Virus record (IMG/VR): IMGVR_UViG_3300032291_002769
Location: 1-56,244 of that record
Direction: 5' to 3' (one strand)
From: a virus
Length of the DNA: 56,244 nucleotides
Positions 39,649-47,129 of this stretch are shown here, piece by piece. The position numbers and the translations under genes are program-made. The first letter of the stretch is position 1. Every line of letters starts with the position of its first letter. Under the pieces are notes generated by a model that searched no databases, was not told the origin of the DNA, and worked only from the letters and a program-made list of their open reading frames with translations.

Positions 39649-40908
39649 TTATTGAGTCTTTTGATTATAACCCATTAATTGTTGTATTCTGCTAAACTCC
39701 TCGTTTAATTTTTTATTTTCAACACTTTCTGTTTTTATTTTAATTCCATTACCACCATTTTCACCAACACCATCAGTTACAGGTTGTTTTGATTTACGAT
39801 AAGCAGTCATTTTTGCTTTATGATATTTTTGTTCTTTTCTTTTTTTGTTAATTCTTTCACCAAGTTCAGTTTCTTCAGCATTAGCCCATTCTGGATTATT
39901 ACCAGTTCTTGATGAACCAGCAATATTATCGTCCATCCATTTATTATCGTATTGAACTTCGTCTGGTACTAAATCCTCCATTCCTGGGTGCGTAAAATCA
40001 TCTAAAAATTCTTTACCATCATCAGACATTGTATATTTTTTTGCGCTCATTTTAGCTAATTGTCCATTTCCTTTTGGAAAATGCTTTGGGTTTGTTTCGT
40101 ACTTACCTTTAGAACCGTCTTTTAAATAATCCGTAAGTTTTTTAGCTACAGAATCAAGGTATTCTTTATTTTCTTTACCAGAACCTTTGTGTGCTTTTTC
40201 ATAAGCTGAAAGTCCTTTTGGTTGTACACCTTTTTTAATATTATCTTTTTTCTTTTCTTCATTAACAATTCCTTCGATAATATCAATAATTTCATTTTCA
40301 GTAAACAATGCCGATTCTTTACCATCGACTAATCTATATAGTGTTTCATCAAGGTCACCTTTTACCGGATAAGTTTTACCGTCAACTTTAAATGATTTTT
40401 TCCCTGCGTCTATGGCCTTCTCTCGGGCACCACTAAAAGCGTTTCCTTCCTCAACTTCTTCATCCATTCCAGCTGTAAAGTTTTGACTAGAACCAAACTC
40501 TAAAATATCACCTTTTTTCATTCCACATTCAACACACTGTCCTTCATAAAATTCACTAGAACCACATTCACAAACATTACCTTCCATATATTCACCTTTA
40601 TTGCCGCACTCCATACATTCTTTTTCTTTCATCTCACCTCTTAATTGTTTGAAGTCGTATCTATCTAGTCTACCGTTTTTATTTTTATCTAGTTTGCGTT
40701 GTTTACCATAAAGTTTTTCCATAACTTCACCGGACATTTTTCCACATTCTAAACATTCACCTTCAACCATTGGTGAACCACATTCACAAATTTCACCTTC
40801 AGACATATGATCTCTTTTAATTTTTCCCATAACATCATTAGCCTTATCTGCCAATGTTTCTGCTATAATATTATTAACTAATTTTTTTAAATATTCCTTA
40901 TTATTCAT
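39649..40908 (-). CDS. zinc-ribbon and EF-hand protein with N-terminal tag (possible internal virion protein)
   Basis: A 419-residue protein. N-terminal tag-like helix YLKKLVNNIIAETLADKAND with IIAE. Two similar zinc-ribbon units: CECGSPMVEGECLECG (41-56) and VCECGSSEFYEGQCVECG (about 112-129), plus CMECGN between. A complete EF-hand loop DKNKNGRLDRYD at residues 74-85 could bind calcium. The rest is lysine-rich and low-complexity, and the end FSRIQQLMGYNQKTQ looks like a processed virion motif. Probably a structural or internal protein. An AAGTATTTATT motif lies 14 bases upstream. Confidence 0.7.
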   Translation of the reverse strand: MNNKEYLKKLVNNIIAETLADKANDVMGKIKRDHMSEGEICECGSPMVEGECLECGKMSGEVMEKLYGKQRKLDKNKNGRLDRYDFKQLRGEMKEKECMECGNKGEYMEGNVCECGSSEFYEGQCVECGMKKGDILEFGSSQNFTAGMDEEVEEGNAFSGAREKAIDAGKKSFKVDGKTYPVKGDLDETLYRLVDGKESALFTENEIIDIIEGIVNEEKKKDNIKKGVQPKGLSAYEKAHKGSGKENKEYLDSVAKKLTDYLKDGSKGKYETNPKHFPKGNGQLAKMSAKKYTMSDDGKEFLDDFTHPGMEDLVPDEVQYDNKWMDDNIAGSSRTGNNPEWANAEETELGERINKKRKEQKYHKAKMTAYRKSKQPVTDGVGENGGNGIKIKTESVENKKLNEEFSRIQQLMGYNQKTQ

Positions 40909-40922
40909 AATATGTTTTTTAT

Positions 40923-40930
40923 AATAAATA
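40923..40930 (-). promoter_or_regulatory. TATTTATT motif (AAGTATTTATT) before the 39649 gene
   Basis: Minus strand ATAAGTATTTATTATAAAA, ending 14 bases before the ATG at 40908. Confidence 0.45.
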
Positions 40931-40931
40931 C

Positions 40932-41633
40932 TTATAACTTATTGTTTATTTTAATTTCCTTTAATATAATTTCCTGTATTTGATTTTCATTCAAACCATA
41001 TTTTATTGACATTTTTTTGATAGTTGATTTAAGAGTTTCATTTTCAAAAATATTAAGTGCGTTAATGTCACCTTGATTACAATATGGAAATCTTTTACAT
41101 TTTTTTTTAACCTCCACAAATTTACCACCAGGTAATTGTGTTTTCTTAAATGATCTACCGCTACCTCTTGTATGATTACCTTTCATTTTAACGTCTTCAA
41201 AACCTGGGGCGTCATAGATTCCAAAACCAGTTGATGTAGCTTCTTTAGTTTCAACTTTCTTTGTATTAAATGATAGTGCGGGTTCAAATGCACCAACACC
41301 GGCACCGGCTGACATTGCTTCTTTATTTTCTTCCCTTTTACCTCTAATATTTAATATTGATTGTAAAAAATCTTTTAATTCTTCAGGATTTTTAAGAAAT
41401 TCTTTAATCCCAGATTTTATTTTATTTGCGGATAACTTTTTATTTTTAACAAGTTTTAAAATATCAACCATATCATTTTTATTATTTAAAAAATCATAGG
41501 GTGTTTTCCTTGTTTCTTCGCTATTTTCTTCAAACATATCTTTTTTAGCGTTACCGGCGTCAATACCAATAACGCCTTGATTGAATAGCTCGTCATCAAA
41601 AGCGGACTTAAAGTCGTCTACTAAATTGTTCAT
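40932..41633 (-). CDS. probable virion-assembly protein, unknown
   Basis: A 233-residue protein. Two similar short cassettes, EAMSAGAGVGAFEPA and EATSTGFGIYDAPGFED, lie in the middle, followed by KMKGNHTRGSGRSFKKTQLPGGKFV and CKRFPYCNQGDINALNIF. I recognise the EAT..YDAPGF and FPYCNQGD style as recurrent in virion-gene regions of large Bacteroidota phages, but no exact role is known to me. The C-terminus is helical. Its ATG shares one base with the upstream stop. Confidence 0.6.
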   Translation of the reverse strand: MNNLVDDFKSAFDDELFNQGVIGIDAGNAKKDMFEENSEETRKTPYDFLNNKNDMVDILKLVKNKKLSANKIKSGIKEFLKNPEELKDFLQSILNIRGKREENKEAMSAGAGVGAFEPALSFNTKKVETKEATSTGFGIYDAPGFEDVKMKGNHTRGSGRSFKKTQLPGGKFVEVKKKCKRFPYCNQGDINALNIFENETLKSTIKKMSIKYGLNENQIQEIILKEIKINNKL

Positions 41634-41881
41634 TATAATCCTTTAAATTTAGATTCCCAGAAACTTCTTTGTTGGTACATTATAGTGTAAAACTCTCTGA
41701 AAGATTTTATTATTAAGTCTTTGACTTCATTATTTAATTTACCATTTTTTTTCATCTCCTTTGTTATTCTGTCAACAAGTTTATCCTCAAACTGTTTCGC
41801 AGTACTTGAATTTAGAAAGTCTTTTATTTCTTTTCTAACAAGGGTTTCTATTTCTCTTTTTTCAGCTTGATTAAACGGCAT
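41633..41881 (-). CDS. small helical phage protein, 82 residues
   Basis: An 82-residue helical protein (AEKREIETLVRKEIKDFLN; QFEDKLVDRITKEMKKNGK; IKSFREFYTIMYQQRSFWE). Similar short proteins are frequent near head/tail genes of T4-like phages. Starts and ends share a base with neighbours. Confidence 0.6.
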   Translation of the reverse strand: MPFNQAEKREIETLVRKEIKDFLNSSTAKQFEDKLVDRITKEMKKNGKLNNEVKDLIIKSFREFYTIMYQQRSFWESKFKGL

Positions 41882-42294
41882 TATTTAAAAAGTTGTATAT
41901 AAGTTATGGTAGCAAAGAATGCTGCCGAAACAATTTCAATTATTGTTGTTTTTGTTTTTAGTCTATGAATTTCATCTCTTAAATCTTTATTGTCTTCTTC
42001 GACTAAATTATATTTTTCTTTATTTGCACCAATAATAACCATACTTTCTTTGTCTTTTTTTTCAAGGTCAACAATTATTAATTCTTGTTTTTTAATCTTA
42101 TTTTCAAGTTCGGTTACTTCATTATTGAATAAAACTTCATTTTTTCTTAAACGATCCAAATCATTTAAATCTAGAAGAATTTTTTTTACAATTTCATTTG
42201 GTATACAAACAACATTAGTATCAATTGTTACCATATTTTGTGATAAAGTAATGTTTGAAAATAATAGAAATAGTATAAAAATTAAATTTTTCAT
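41881..42294 (-). CDS. exported coiled-coil protein with C-terminal membrane helix (possible lysis accessory)
   Basis: A 137-residue protein: signal peptide (FILFLLFSNITLSQ, 4-19), a periplasmic coiled coil (LDLNDLDRLRKNEVLFNNEV ... LEKKDKE ... LRDEIHRLKTKT) and a C-terminal hydrophobic helix (IEIVSAAFFATITYIQLF). Such topology resembles spanin-type proteins linking membranes. With the next gene and the amidase it may form the lysis set. Confidence 0.6.
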   Translation of the reverse strand: MKNLIFILFLLFSNITLSQNMVTIDTNVVCIPNEIVKKILLDLNDLDRLRKNEVLFNNEVTELENKIKKQELIIVDLEKKDKESMVIIGANKEKYNLVEEDNKDLRDEIHRLKTKTTIIEIVSAAFFATITYIQLFK

Positions 42295-42295
42295 A

Positions 42296-42649
42296 TTAGT
42301 AATTGTATCTTTTTTTTAATGTGCTGTCAATCTGTTTATTTGTCATGCCCGGAATCTCTTTTTTCTTTTGTTCGTAATAATTGTTTATTACAGTTTTTTG
42401 AGATCTAATATTTTCAATATTTTCATCAATTCTTTGTATGTCTTTTTTATATAAAGCAATACTATCGTCAAGTTGTTTTTGTCTTTTTTGAGCTTCAATA
42501 ATTTTTTTATCTAACTCTTCTAATTTATATTTTAATAATTCACTTTTATCTGATACTGGTGTAAAAACTCTAACAAGTAAGAATATTAGTACGCACCCTA
42601 ATAAAATTAGGATAATATCTCTAAAATTTTTTGTAAAAAACTCTTTCAT
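42296..42649 (-). CDS. i-spanin-like membrane protein
   Basis: A 117-residue protein with one N-terminal membrane helix (DIILILLGCVLIFLLVRV, 11-28) and a long coiled coil (YKLEELDKKIIEAQKRQKQL ... KKDIQRIDENIENIRSQ), the Rz inner-membrane spanin layout. Spanins fuse inner and outer membranes at the end of lysis. It overlaps the upstream gene by one base and stands two genes from the amidase. The outer-membrane partner is not certain. Confidence 0.6.
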   Translation of the reverse strand: MKEFFTKNFRDIILILLGCVLIFLLVRVFTPVSDKSELLKYKLEELDKKIIEAQKRQKQLDDSIALYKKDIQRIDENIENIRSQKTVINNYYEQKKKEIPGMTNKQIDSTLKKRYNY

Positions 42650-43293
42650 TATTCTTTTGTTTTTTTTCTAACAGCAATAACTTTTGACCATTTTGTTTTG
42701 AACTTTTCATAGAATGATTTTAATTTATTTACCATTTTTAAAAATTCTTCATCAATTTGCATCATTGTACCATTTATGTAAACACCATTATTTTCTCCGA
42801 TTGAAAAGAAGAACTCAACGTCATACTCGGTTATCTTTCCGGACCACTCAACATTGTTTGGATATAAGTTTAATTTATTAAAATCAACAATCTCAGCAAC
42901 CTCATTAACAAACTCATCCATACTTTCCTGGAACGCTGTTTTATCGTCTGTTGTTAATTGTAAATCTTTTTCAGATTTTCCGTGGATATATAATATTCCA
43001 CCTGAAATCCTATAACCTTTTTTCTTATCACTTTTTACTGTTTCTTCTTCCTTATCATCACCATCTTCAGTTGTTTCATAATCAATTTCGTTTTTAATAC
43101 TATCCATAGGATTATCTCTTTTGGTGATATTATTTGGCTCATCGATTTTACCCATCTGTTCATCTGTTATTGGTTGTTCCATTAAAAGATTATATTTTCT
43201 TTTAATTTCATAATCTTCATTAAGTTTTTTTTCACCACCAAGTAAAGTTCTTGATGCTTTAAGTAAGTTTTTAATTTCTTCGTAGTTATTCAT
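42649..43293 (-). CDS. hypothetical protein with C-terminal basic domain, 214 residues
   Basis: N-terminal 45 residues include a tag-like segment ending YNLLMEQPI (LLME), then an acidic linker, and a soluble alpha/beta domain (KKGYRISGGILYIHG; VEWSGKITEYDVEFFFSIGE; NGVYINGTMMQIDEEFLKM). The tag-like start and position suggest a virion or assembly protein. It overlaps the amidase stop by 8 bases. Not recognised. Confidence 0.55.
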   Translation of the reverse strand: MNNYEEIKNLLKASRTLLGGEKKLNEDYEIKRKYNLLMEQPITDEQMGKIDEPNNITKRDNPMDSIKNEIDYETTEDGDDKEEETVKSDKKKGYRISGGILYIHGKSEKDLQLTTDDKTAFQESMDEFVNEVAEIVDFNKLNLYPNNVEWSGKITEYDVEFFFSIGENNGVYINGTMMQIDEEFLKMVNKLKSFYEKFKTKWSKVIAVRKKTKE

Positions 43294-43879
43294 TTTCTAA
43301 TTGTTTTATAAAGTATTCAAAATCAAAAGCCGGACTAACATCTGTTGCATCATCATCAATGTTTGACCTTGTTAATATGCCGTTGAATGTCTCCATTCTA
43401 CTTGTTTTTGTATTATGTCCAATACAAGTTAGGTTTATTGATAAATCTTCTGATAACTTTTGACATAATTTTGCAGTTTGTTCTAACTGAATTTTTGTAT
43501 ATGGTTCCCAGAAAAAATAATCTCTCCACTTTCTATCTACAACTTTTTCTTTATAAATACTTCCAATCCAGTTAATGTGATGATTTTTTAAAGGTTCTTT
43601 TTCAAGCCAACCTAAATTTTCTAAACTTATAATTATTGACTGTTTATCATATACTGGTATTCCAACATATTTCGTATATTGATTAAGGTCAAGTGTGTTT
43701 ACAACATTACCAGATTTATCAACAACAAAGTGTGGGATTCTATTGTAAGTCTTATTATGCCTATATTTTAGTGATGTTAAATATTCTTCAATATTTCTTG
43801 AGGTATGTGTTAAAATTATTTGAGTTTTAACTTCAGAAACTTTGTGTTCTGCAATTTTTTTTTCAATTATCTTAATCAT
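43286..43879 (-). CDS. N-acetylmuramoyl-L-alanine amidase (endolysin)
   Basis: A 197-residue Amidase_2-type protein: LTHTSRNIEEYL (H25 as first zinc ligand), RIPHFVVDKSGNVVNTL (H50), and IIISLENLGWL in the core. The C-terminus FNGILTRSNIDDDATDVSPAFDF is a family-specific end seen in Bacteroidota enzymes. It cleaves the bond between muramic acid and the peptide in peptidoglycan to release progeny. No signal peptide is visible, so a holin is expected. It overlaps neighbours by 8 bases on both sides. Confidence 0.85.
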   Translation of the reverse strand: MIKIIEKKIAEHKVSEVKTQIILTHTSRNIEEYLTSLKYRHNKTYNRIPHFVVDKSGNVVNTLDLNQYTKYVGIPVYDKQSIIISLENLGWLEKEPLKNHHINWIGSIYKEKVVDRKWRDYFFWEPYTKIQLEQTAKLCQKLSEDLSINLTCIGHNTKTSRMETFNGILTRSNIDDDATDVSPAFDFEYFIKQLENE

Positions 43880-44834
43880 ATTTGCGATAAGTCAATCTTT
43901 TAGGTTTTTGGATATCATCTTGTTCTGGGTAGTAATAATCTTTAACATCAAAATATTCATCATTATCAACTTCGTCGGCACTTGGTCGGTAGTTAGTCGG
44001 TACTTGGTCGGTAACTTGGTCGGTAACTTCTTCTTTTCTATTTTTTTTAAACGCTTGGTTTGTTGCAATAACTAAAGTTATTGCCAGTGGATCAAAAACA
44101 AATATTAATATTAATATAAAAAGATTTGCAGTTTTTTTAACATTCCAGTCTAATAATTCGCTAATGTATTTAATGGCTCCAAGTTCACTTCCGGATATCT
44201 CCTGGGCTTGCATATCAAGTATCTGAACATCAAGTTTTGTAATACTATCATTAAAAGAATCAATTTTTTTTGATATTGTATCTCTTCTTACTTGAGCTTC
44301 TTTTAGTTGTCCCTCAAATGATTTTCTATTTGCGTTATTTGCTCTTGTAATTAGTTGTCCTGTTTTTTGATCCACCGTTTGTGTTGTGGTATTCGTTGAA
44401 AGTCCGTCTCTTAATTTTGTTATATCACCGTCAAGAGTTGTTTTTTCTTTTGTTAATTCAAGTTTTATTTCCTCAAATCTTTTCTTTTTAACTTCAACAT
44501 TTTTAACTTGTTTTTCACCTATTTCAAGTTTTGCGATATTCCCTTGGAACCCTGTGCTCAATAAACCGTAAATACCAAGTGAGGTAATGATTGATAATGT
44601 AATAAGTGCTATTGTCATATAGATTTTTAATGCACCATATGTTTCTTTCCACTTGTCGTGAAGGTATGTGGCTATGGCAATCTTTGAAATTTCAAGGAAG
44701 GTTCCCATAATTATAACTGGTATTGCAACACCAACAAATACAACAGATAAACCGACAACACTATAATATGCGGCAGTTCCAGATAGACCTAAAGCACAAA
44801 ATAACAAAAACCAAGGTAAAAATTTTTCTTTCAT
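43872..44834 (-). CDS. membrane protein with cytoplasmic or periplasmic coiled coil
   Basis: A 320-residue protein with hydrophobic segments near 8-27, 29-48 and 72-94, a long coiled-coil middle (about 108-210; VEVKKKRFEEIKLELTKEKT) and another helix (ANLFILILIFVFDPLAITLVI, about 236-257), then an acidic tail with a TDQVTDQVP repeat. The layout fits a membrane protein of large phages with an unknown role; holin or antiholin functions are possible because it overlaps the amidase start by 8 bases. Confidence 0.65.
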   Translation of the reverse strand: MKEKFLPWFLLFCALGLSGTAAYYSVVGLSVVFVGVAIPVIIMGTFLEISKIAIATYLHDKWKETYGALKIYMTIALITLSIITSLGIYGLLSTGFQGNIAKLEIGEKQVKNVEVKKKRFEEIKLELTKEKTTLDGDITKLRDGLSTNTTTQTVDQKTGQLITRANNANRKSFEGQLKEAQVRRDTISKKIDSFNDSITKLDVQILDMQAQEISGSELGAIKYISELLDWNVKKTANLFILILIFVFDPLAITLVIATNQAFKKNRKEEVTDQVTDQVPTNYRPSADEVDNDEYFDVKDYYYPEQDDIQKPKRLTYRKYD

Positions 44835-44852
44835 AATAATTAAACTATAATT

Positions 44853-44860
44853 AATAAATA
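44853..44860 (-). promoter_or_regulatory. TATTTATT motif (AAGTATTTATT) in a divergent gap
   Basis: Minus strand ATAAGTATTTATTAATTATAG, ending 18 bases before the ATG of the 43872 gene. The gap also must hold the promoter of the divergent gene at 44883. Confidence 0.4.
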
Positions 44861-44882
44861 CTTATAATAAAGTTTAATTAAT

Positions 44883-45302
44883 ATGTCACAACTTAGAGAG
44901 TTAATTAGAGAACATTTATTAATGGAAGAAGTAATTGCAAATTTAAAAAGTAATATTACAATAGATTTTCAAATATCAAAACACGATACTGGTGTTCATT
45001 TTAATAAAAGACAAGGTAGACACGACGAATATATTTATCGTGAAAAAATTGAAGGTCTAATTGAGGATGCTATTGACGAAATTGCAACACAAATTGTTCA
45101 ACACAATATAAGACATATGAGAAGATTTGTGATAAGTCGAGAAGGTGGTGACTATTTAAATGTTGTCATTGAACCTAGTATTATTAATGGTAATTCTTGG
45201 AATTTGGCTGTTGTAACTGTTATGATGAAACCAAATTTTGATGTAAAGCCTGGACAGCTTAGGTTTTTTGTGTCTACAAATGAAGACGAAGATTATGATT
45301 AA
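44883..45302 (+). CDS. 139-residue protein with N-terminal tag
   Basis: It begins SQLRELIREHLLMEEVIANL, an amphipathic helix with a LLMEE site like the tags of other probable packaged proteins. The rest is an alpha/beta domain (ITIDFQISKHDTGVHFNKRQG; RRFVISREGGDYLNVVIEPS; NLAVVTVMMKP). Function unknown. It is the only gene on its strand in this part and is transcribed away from the lysis group. Confidence 0.6.
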   Translation: MSQLRELIREHLLMEEVIANLKSNITIDFQISKHDTGVHFNKRQGRHDEYIYREKIEGLIEDAIDEIATQIVQHNIRHMRRFVISREGGDYLNVVIEPSIINGNSWNLAVVTVMMKPNFDVKPGQLRFFVSTNEDEDYD

Positions 45303-45330
45303 AAAAAACCACACCGCTTTGAGTGTGGTT
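45301..45330 (-). terminator. rho-independent terminator
   Basis: Minus-strand stem AACCACAC / GTGTGGTT (45330-45323 with 45314-45307), loop of 8, followed by eight T. It serves the short unit from promoter 45374-45403 and probably the methyltransferase operon. Confidence 0.85.
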
Positions 45331-45368
45331 GCCTAAGTGTATGATGACAAATAGGTCTTTTTAAATAA
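45301..45368 (-). ncRNA. candidate small non-coding RNA of about 65-70 nt
   Basis: A consensus Bacteroidota promoter (45374-45403) directs minus-strand transcription into a stretch with no start codon that ends about 65 bases later in a strong terminator. No reading frame fits. Upstream of the terminator hairpin it is mostly unstructured (AAAAAGACCTATTTG ...), as in antisense small RNAs. Expression is inferred only from promoter and terminator. Confidence 0.5.
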
Positions 45369-45373
45369 CTATA

Positions 45374-45403
45374 CAAAGATATAAATATTTTTTAATCTAC
45401 CAA
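45374..45403 (-). promoter_or_regulatory. Bacteroidota-type promoter with no gene downstream
   Basis: Minus strand: TTG of TTTTG (45403-45401), 19-base spacer, TATCTTTG (45381-45374). A perfect consensus match. It lies just past the stop of the cytosine methyltransferase gene and faces a terminator, not a gene. Confidence 0.8.
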
Positions 45404-46294
45404 AATTTCTTGTTTAATATTTTTAAAAATATGTGCAATCACATCAACGGTCCATCCATTACCAATCATATTTTTTCTTTGATTAAGAGATGCTAATGAT
45501 GTATAACCGTCTGGAAGTGTTTGTAGTCTTTCATATTCTGTTATATTCAACTCACGCAGATTACCATTAACAACAACACCATAGTTACAGGCGGTGTTTA
45601 ATGTGTTTGTTTTACCGTTACTTACTCTACCTCTTCTATTTTGACTCTTCGGAAATTCTAAATTAACACAATCACCCTCTTTTGCATATAAGTAACCAGT
45701 TTTAGTTCCGTTCTTGATTTTAAAACCTTCTTCATTTATATCAAGTACAAGTATATGGTCATTAATTATTTTTTCTTCACCAGTTGGTGTAAGGATGTCC
45801 AATATATGAATATTCTTATCCTCAATGTTTTTATCTAATGGAATGTTTGTCCAATAAAGTCTTTGTCTTTTTTGTGCTGAAAATAATTTACTATCAATCA
45901 TTACTGGTTCAACACCAATAGCTTCTGTTATAATATTTTCCCATTCCTTTTTCATTACAACATTTTCAAGTAAAAAATAGGTTGGTTTAACCTCATTTAA
46001 TATTCTAACATATTCCCAAAATAAACCACTCTTACCATCAAAACCAGTATTGTCTCCAGATCTACTAAAAGACTGACAAGGTGATCCTCCAATTAATAAA
46101 TCAATCGTTGGTAATTTTGATGTATCTAAACCAACCACACTTCCTAGTTGAACTGTGTTTGGGAAATGGTGTTGTGTTACACTAATTGCGTGTTTATCAA
46201 TTTCAGAAGCAAAATAATTTTCTACCTCAACACCAGCTCTTTGTAATGCCAGTTGACCACAAGAAATTCCATCAAATAGACTCAATACATTCAT
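45392..46294 (-). CDS. DNA (cytosine-5) methyltransferase, copy B
   Basis: A 300-residue C5 methyltransferase: motif I VLSLFDGISCGQLAL (3-17), motif IV GGSPCQSFS with the catalytic Cys, motif VI ENVVMKK, motif VIII QKRQRLYWTNIP, and C-terminal motifs IX-X (NITEYERLQTLPDGYTS, IGNGWTVDVIAHIF). It probably protects phage DNA from host restriction. Paralogue of the next gene upstream, which it overlaps by 23 bases. No restriction partner is next to these two. Motif I context (SLFDGISCG) resembles DNMT3-like phage enzymes. Confidence 0.92.
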   Translation of the reverse strand: MNVLSLFDGISCGQLALQRAGVEVENYFASEIDKHAISVTQHHFPNTVQLGSVVGLDTSKLPTIDLLIGGSPCQSFSRSGDNTGFDGKSGLFWEYVRILNEVKPTYFLLENVVMKKEWENIITEAIGVEPVMIDSKLFSAQKRQRLYWTNIPLDKNIEDKNIHILDILTPTGEEKIINDHILVLDINEEGFKIKNGTKTGYLYAKEGDCVNLEFPKSQNRRGRVSNGKTNTLNTACNYGVVVNGNLRELNITEYERLQTLPDGYTSLASLNQRKNMIGNGWTVDVIAHIFKNIKQEILVD

Positions 46295-47126
46295 ATTCTA
46301 TGTTTTTAAAAATATGTGCAATCACATCAACGGTCCAACCATTACCTAATAAATTAAACCTTTGCGTGTTTGAAACTATTGATGAATAATTGTCTGGTAC
46401 TGTTTGTAGTCTTTCACATTCAAGTGGTGAAAATAATCGATCTTCTCCTGTTATAGTTTTTATTTCAACATAGCATTTTGGTGTTATATTTTTACCCCAT
46501 CCGTGAGCTAACTCACGAGTAAGTGTTGGTGCTTTGCCGGTTGCTTTATAATTTTTAGCGTAATAAAGTTGTGCTTGGATTGTTTTTGGTGGAAGTATCT
46601 TATGTTCTCCAGAATAATCAATAATATCTTTAACTAAAATTCCTTTATCTTCCGGTTGTCCAATACCTGGTATATTTGTCCAGTATAACCTTTCTCTACT
46701 TTGAGCTGAAACTAAATTACTATTTATTCTTATTGGTTCTACACCCATATGTTCCGTGATTACTTGTTCGTGTTCTTTTTTCATTTTAACATTTTCAAGT
46801 AAAAAATATTTTGGGTTTAACTCATCTCGTAATCTTACAAATTCAAAAAACAACTTACTTCTTGGGTCCTCAAAATTTAACCTTTTGCCGGCAAATGAAA
46901 ATCCTTGACAAGGTGACCCACCAAACATTAAATCAATTTGTGGTAGGTCACTTCCTTTAACATCTAAAATGTCACCAATTTGGATTGTTTCCGGATAGTT
47001 GTGTTGTGTTACCTGGATGGCATATTTATCAATTTCTGAAGCAAAATACTTATCATACTTTATCCCAACCCTATTAAGGGCAATTTGACCACAGCTCATT
47101 CCGTCGAAAAGAGAAAGTACATTCAT
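46272..47126 (-). CDS. DNA (cytosine-5) methyltransferase, copy A
   Basis: A 284-residue C5 methyltransferase with SLFDGMSCGQIAL (5-17), GGSPCQGFSFAG (catalytic Cys), ENVKMKKEH, QSRERLYWTNIPG and a C-terminus LLGNGWTVDVIAHIFKNI identical in its last part to copy B. The target-recognition region between motifs VIII and IX differs from that of copy B, so the two probably methylate different sites. It lies 3 bases from the RpoD-like sigma gene stop. Confidence 0.92.
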   Translation of the reverse strand: MNVLSLFDGMSCGQIALNRVGIKYDKYFASEIDKYAIQVTQHNYPETIQIGDILDVKGSDLPQIDLMFGGSPCQGFSFAGKRLNFEDPRSKLFFEFVRLRDELNPKYFLLENVKMKKEHEQVITEHMGVEPIRINSNLVSAQSRERLYWTNIPGIGQPEDKGILVKDIIDYSGEHKILPPKTIQAQLYYAKNYKATGKAPTLTRELAHGWGKNITPKCYVEIKTITGEDRLFSPLECERLQTVPDNYSSIVSNTQRFNLLGNGWTVDVIAHIFKNIEYECIESI

Positions 47127-47129
47127 ATC

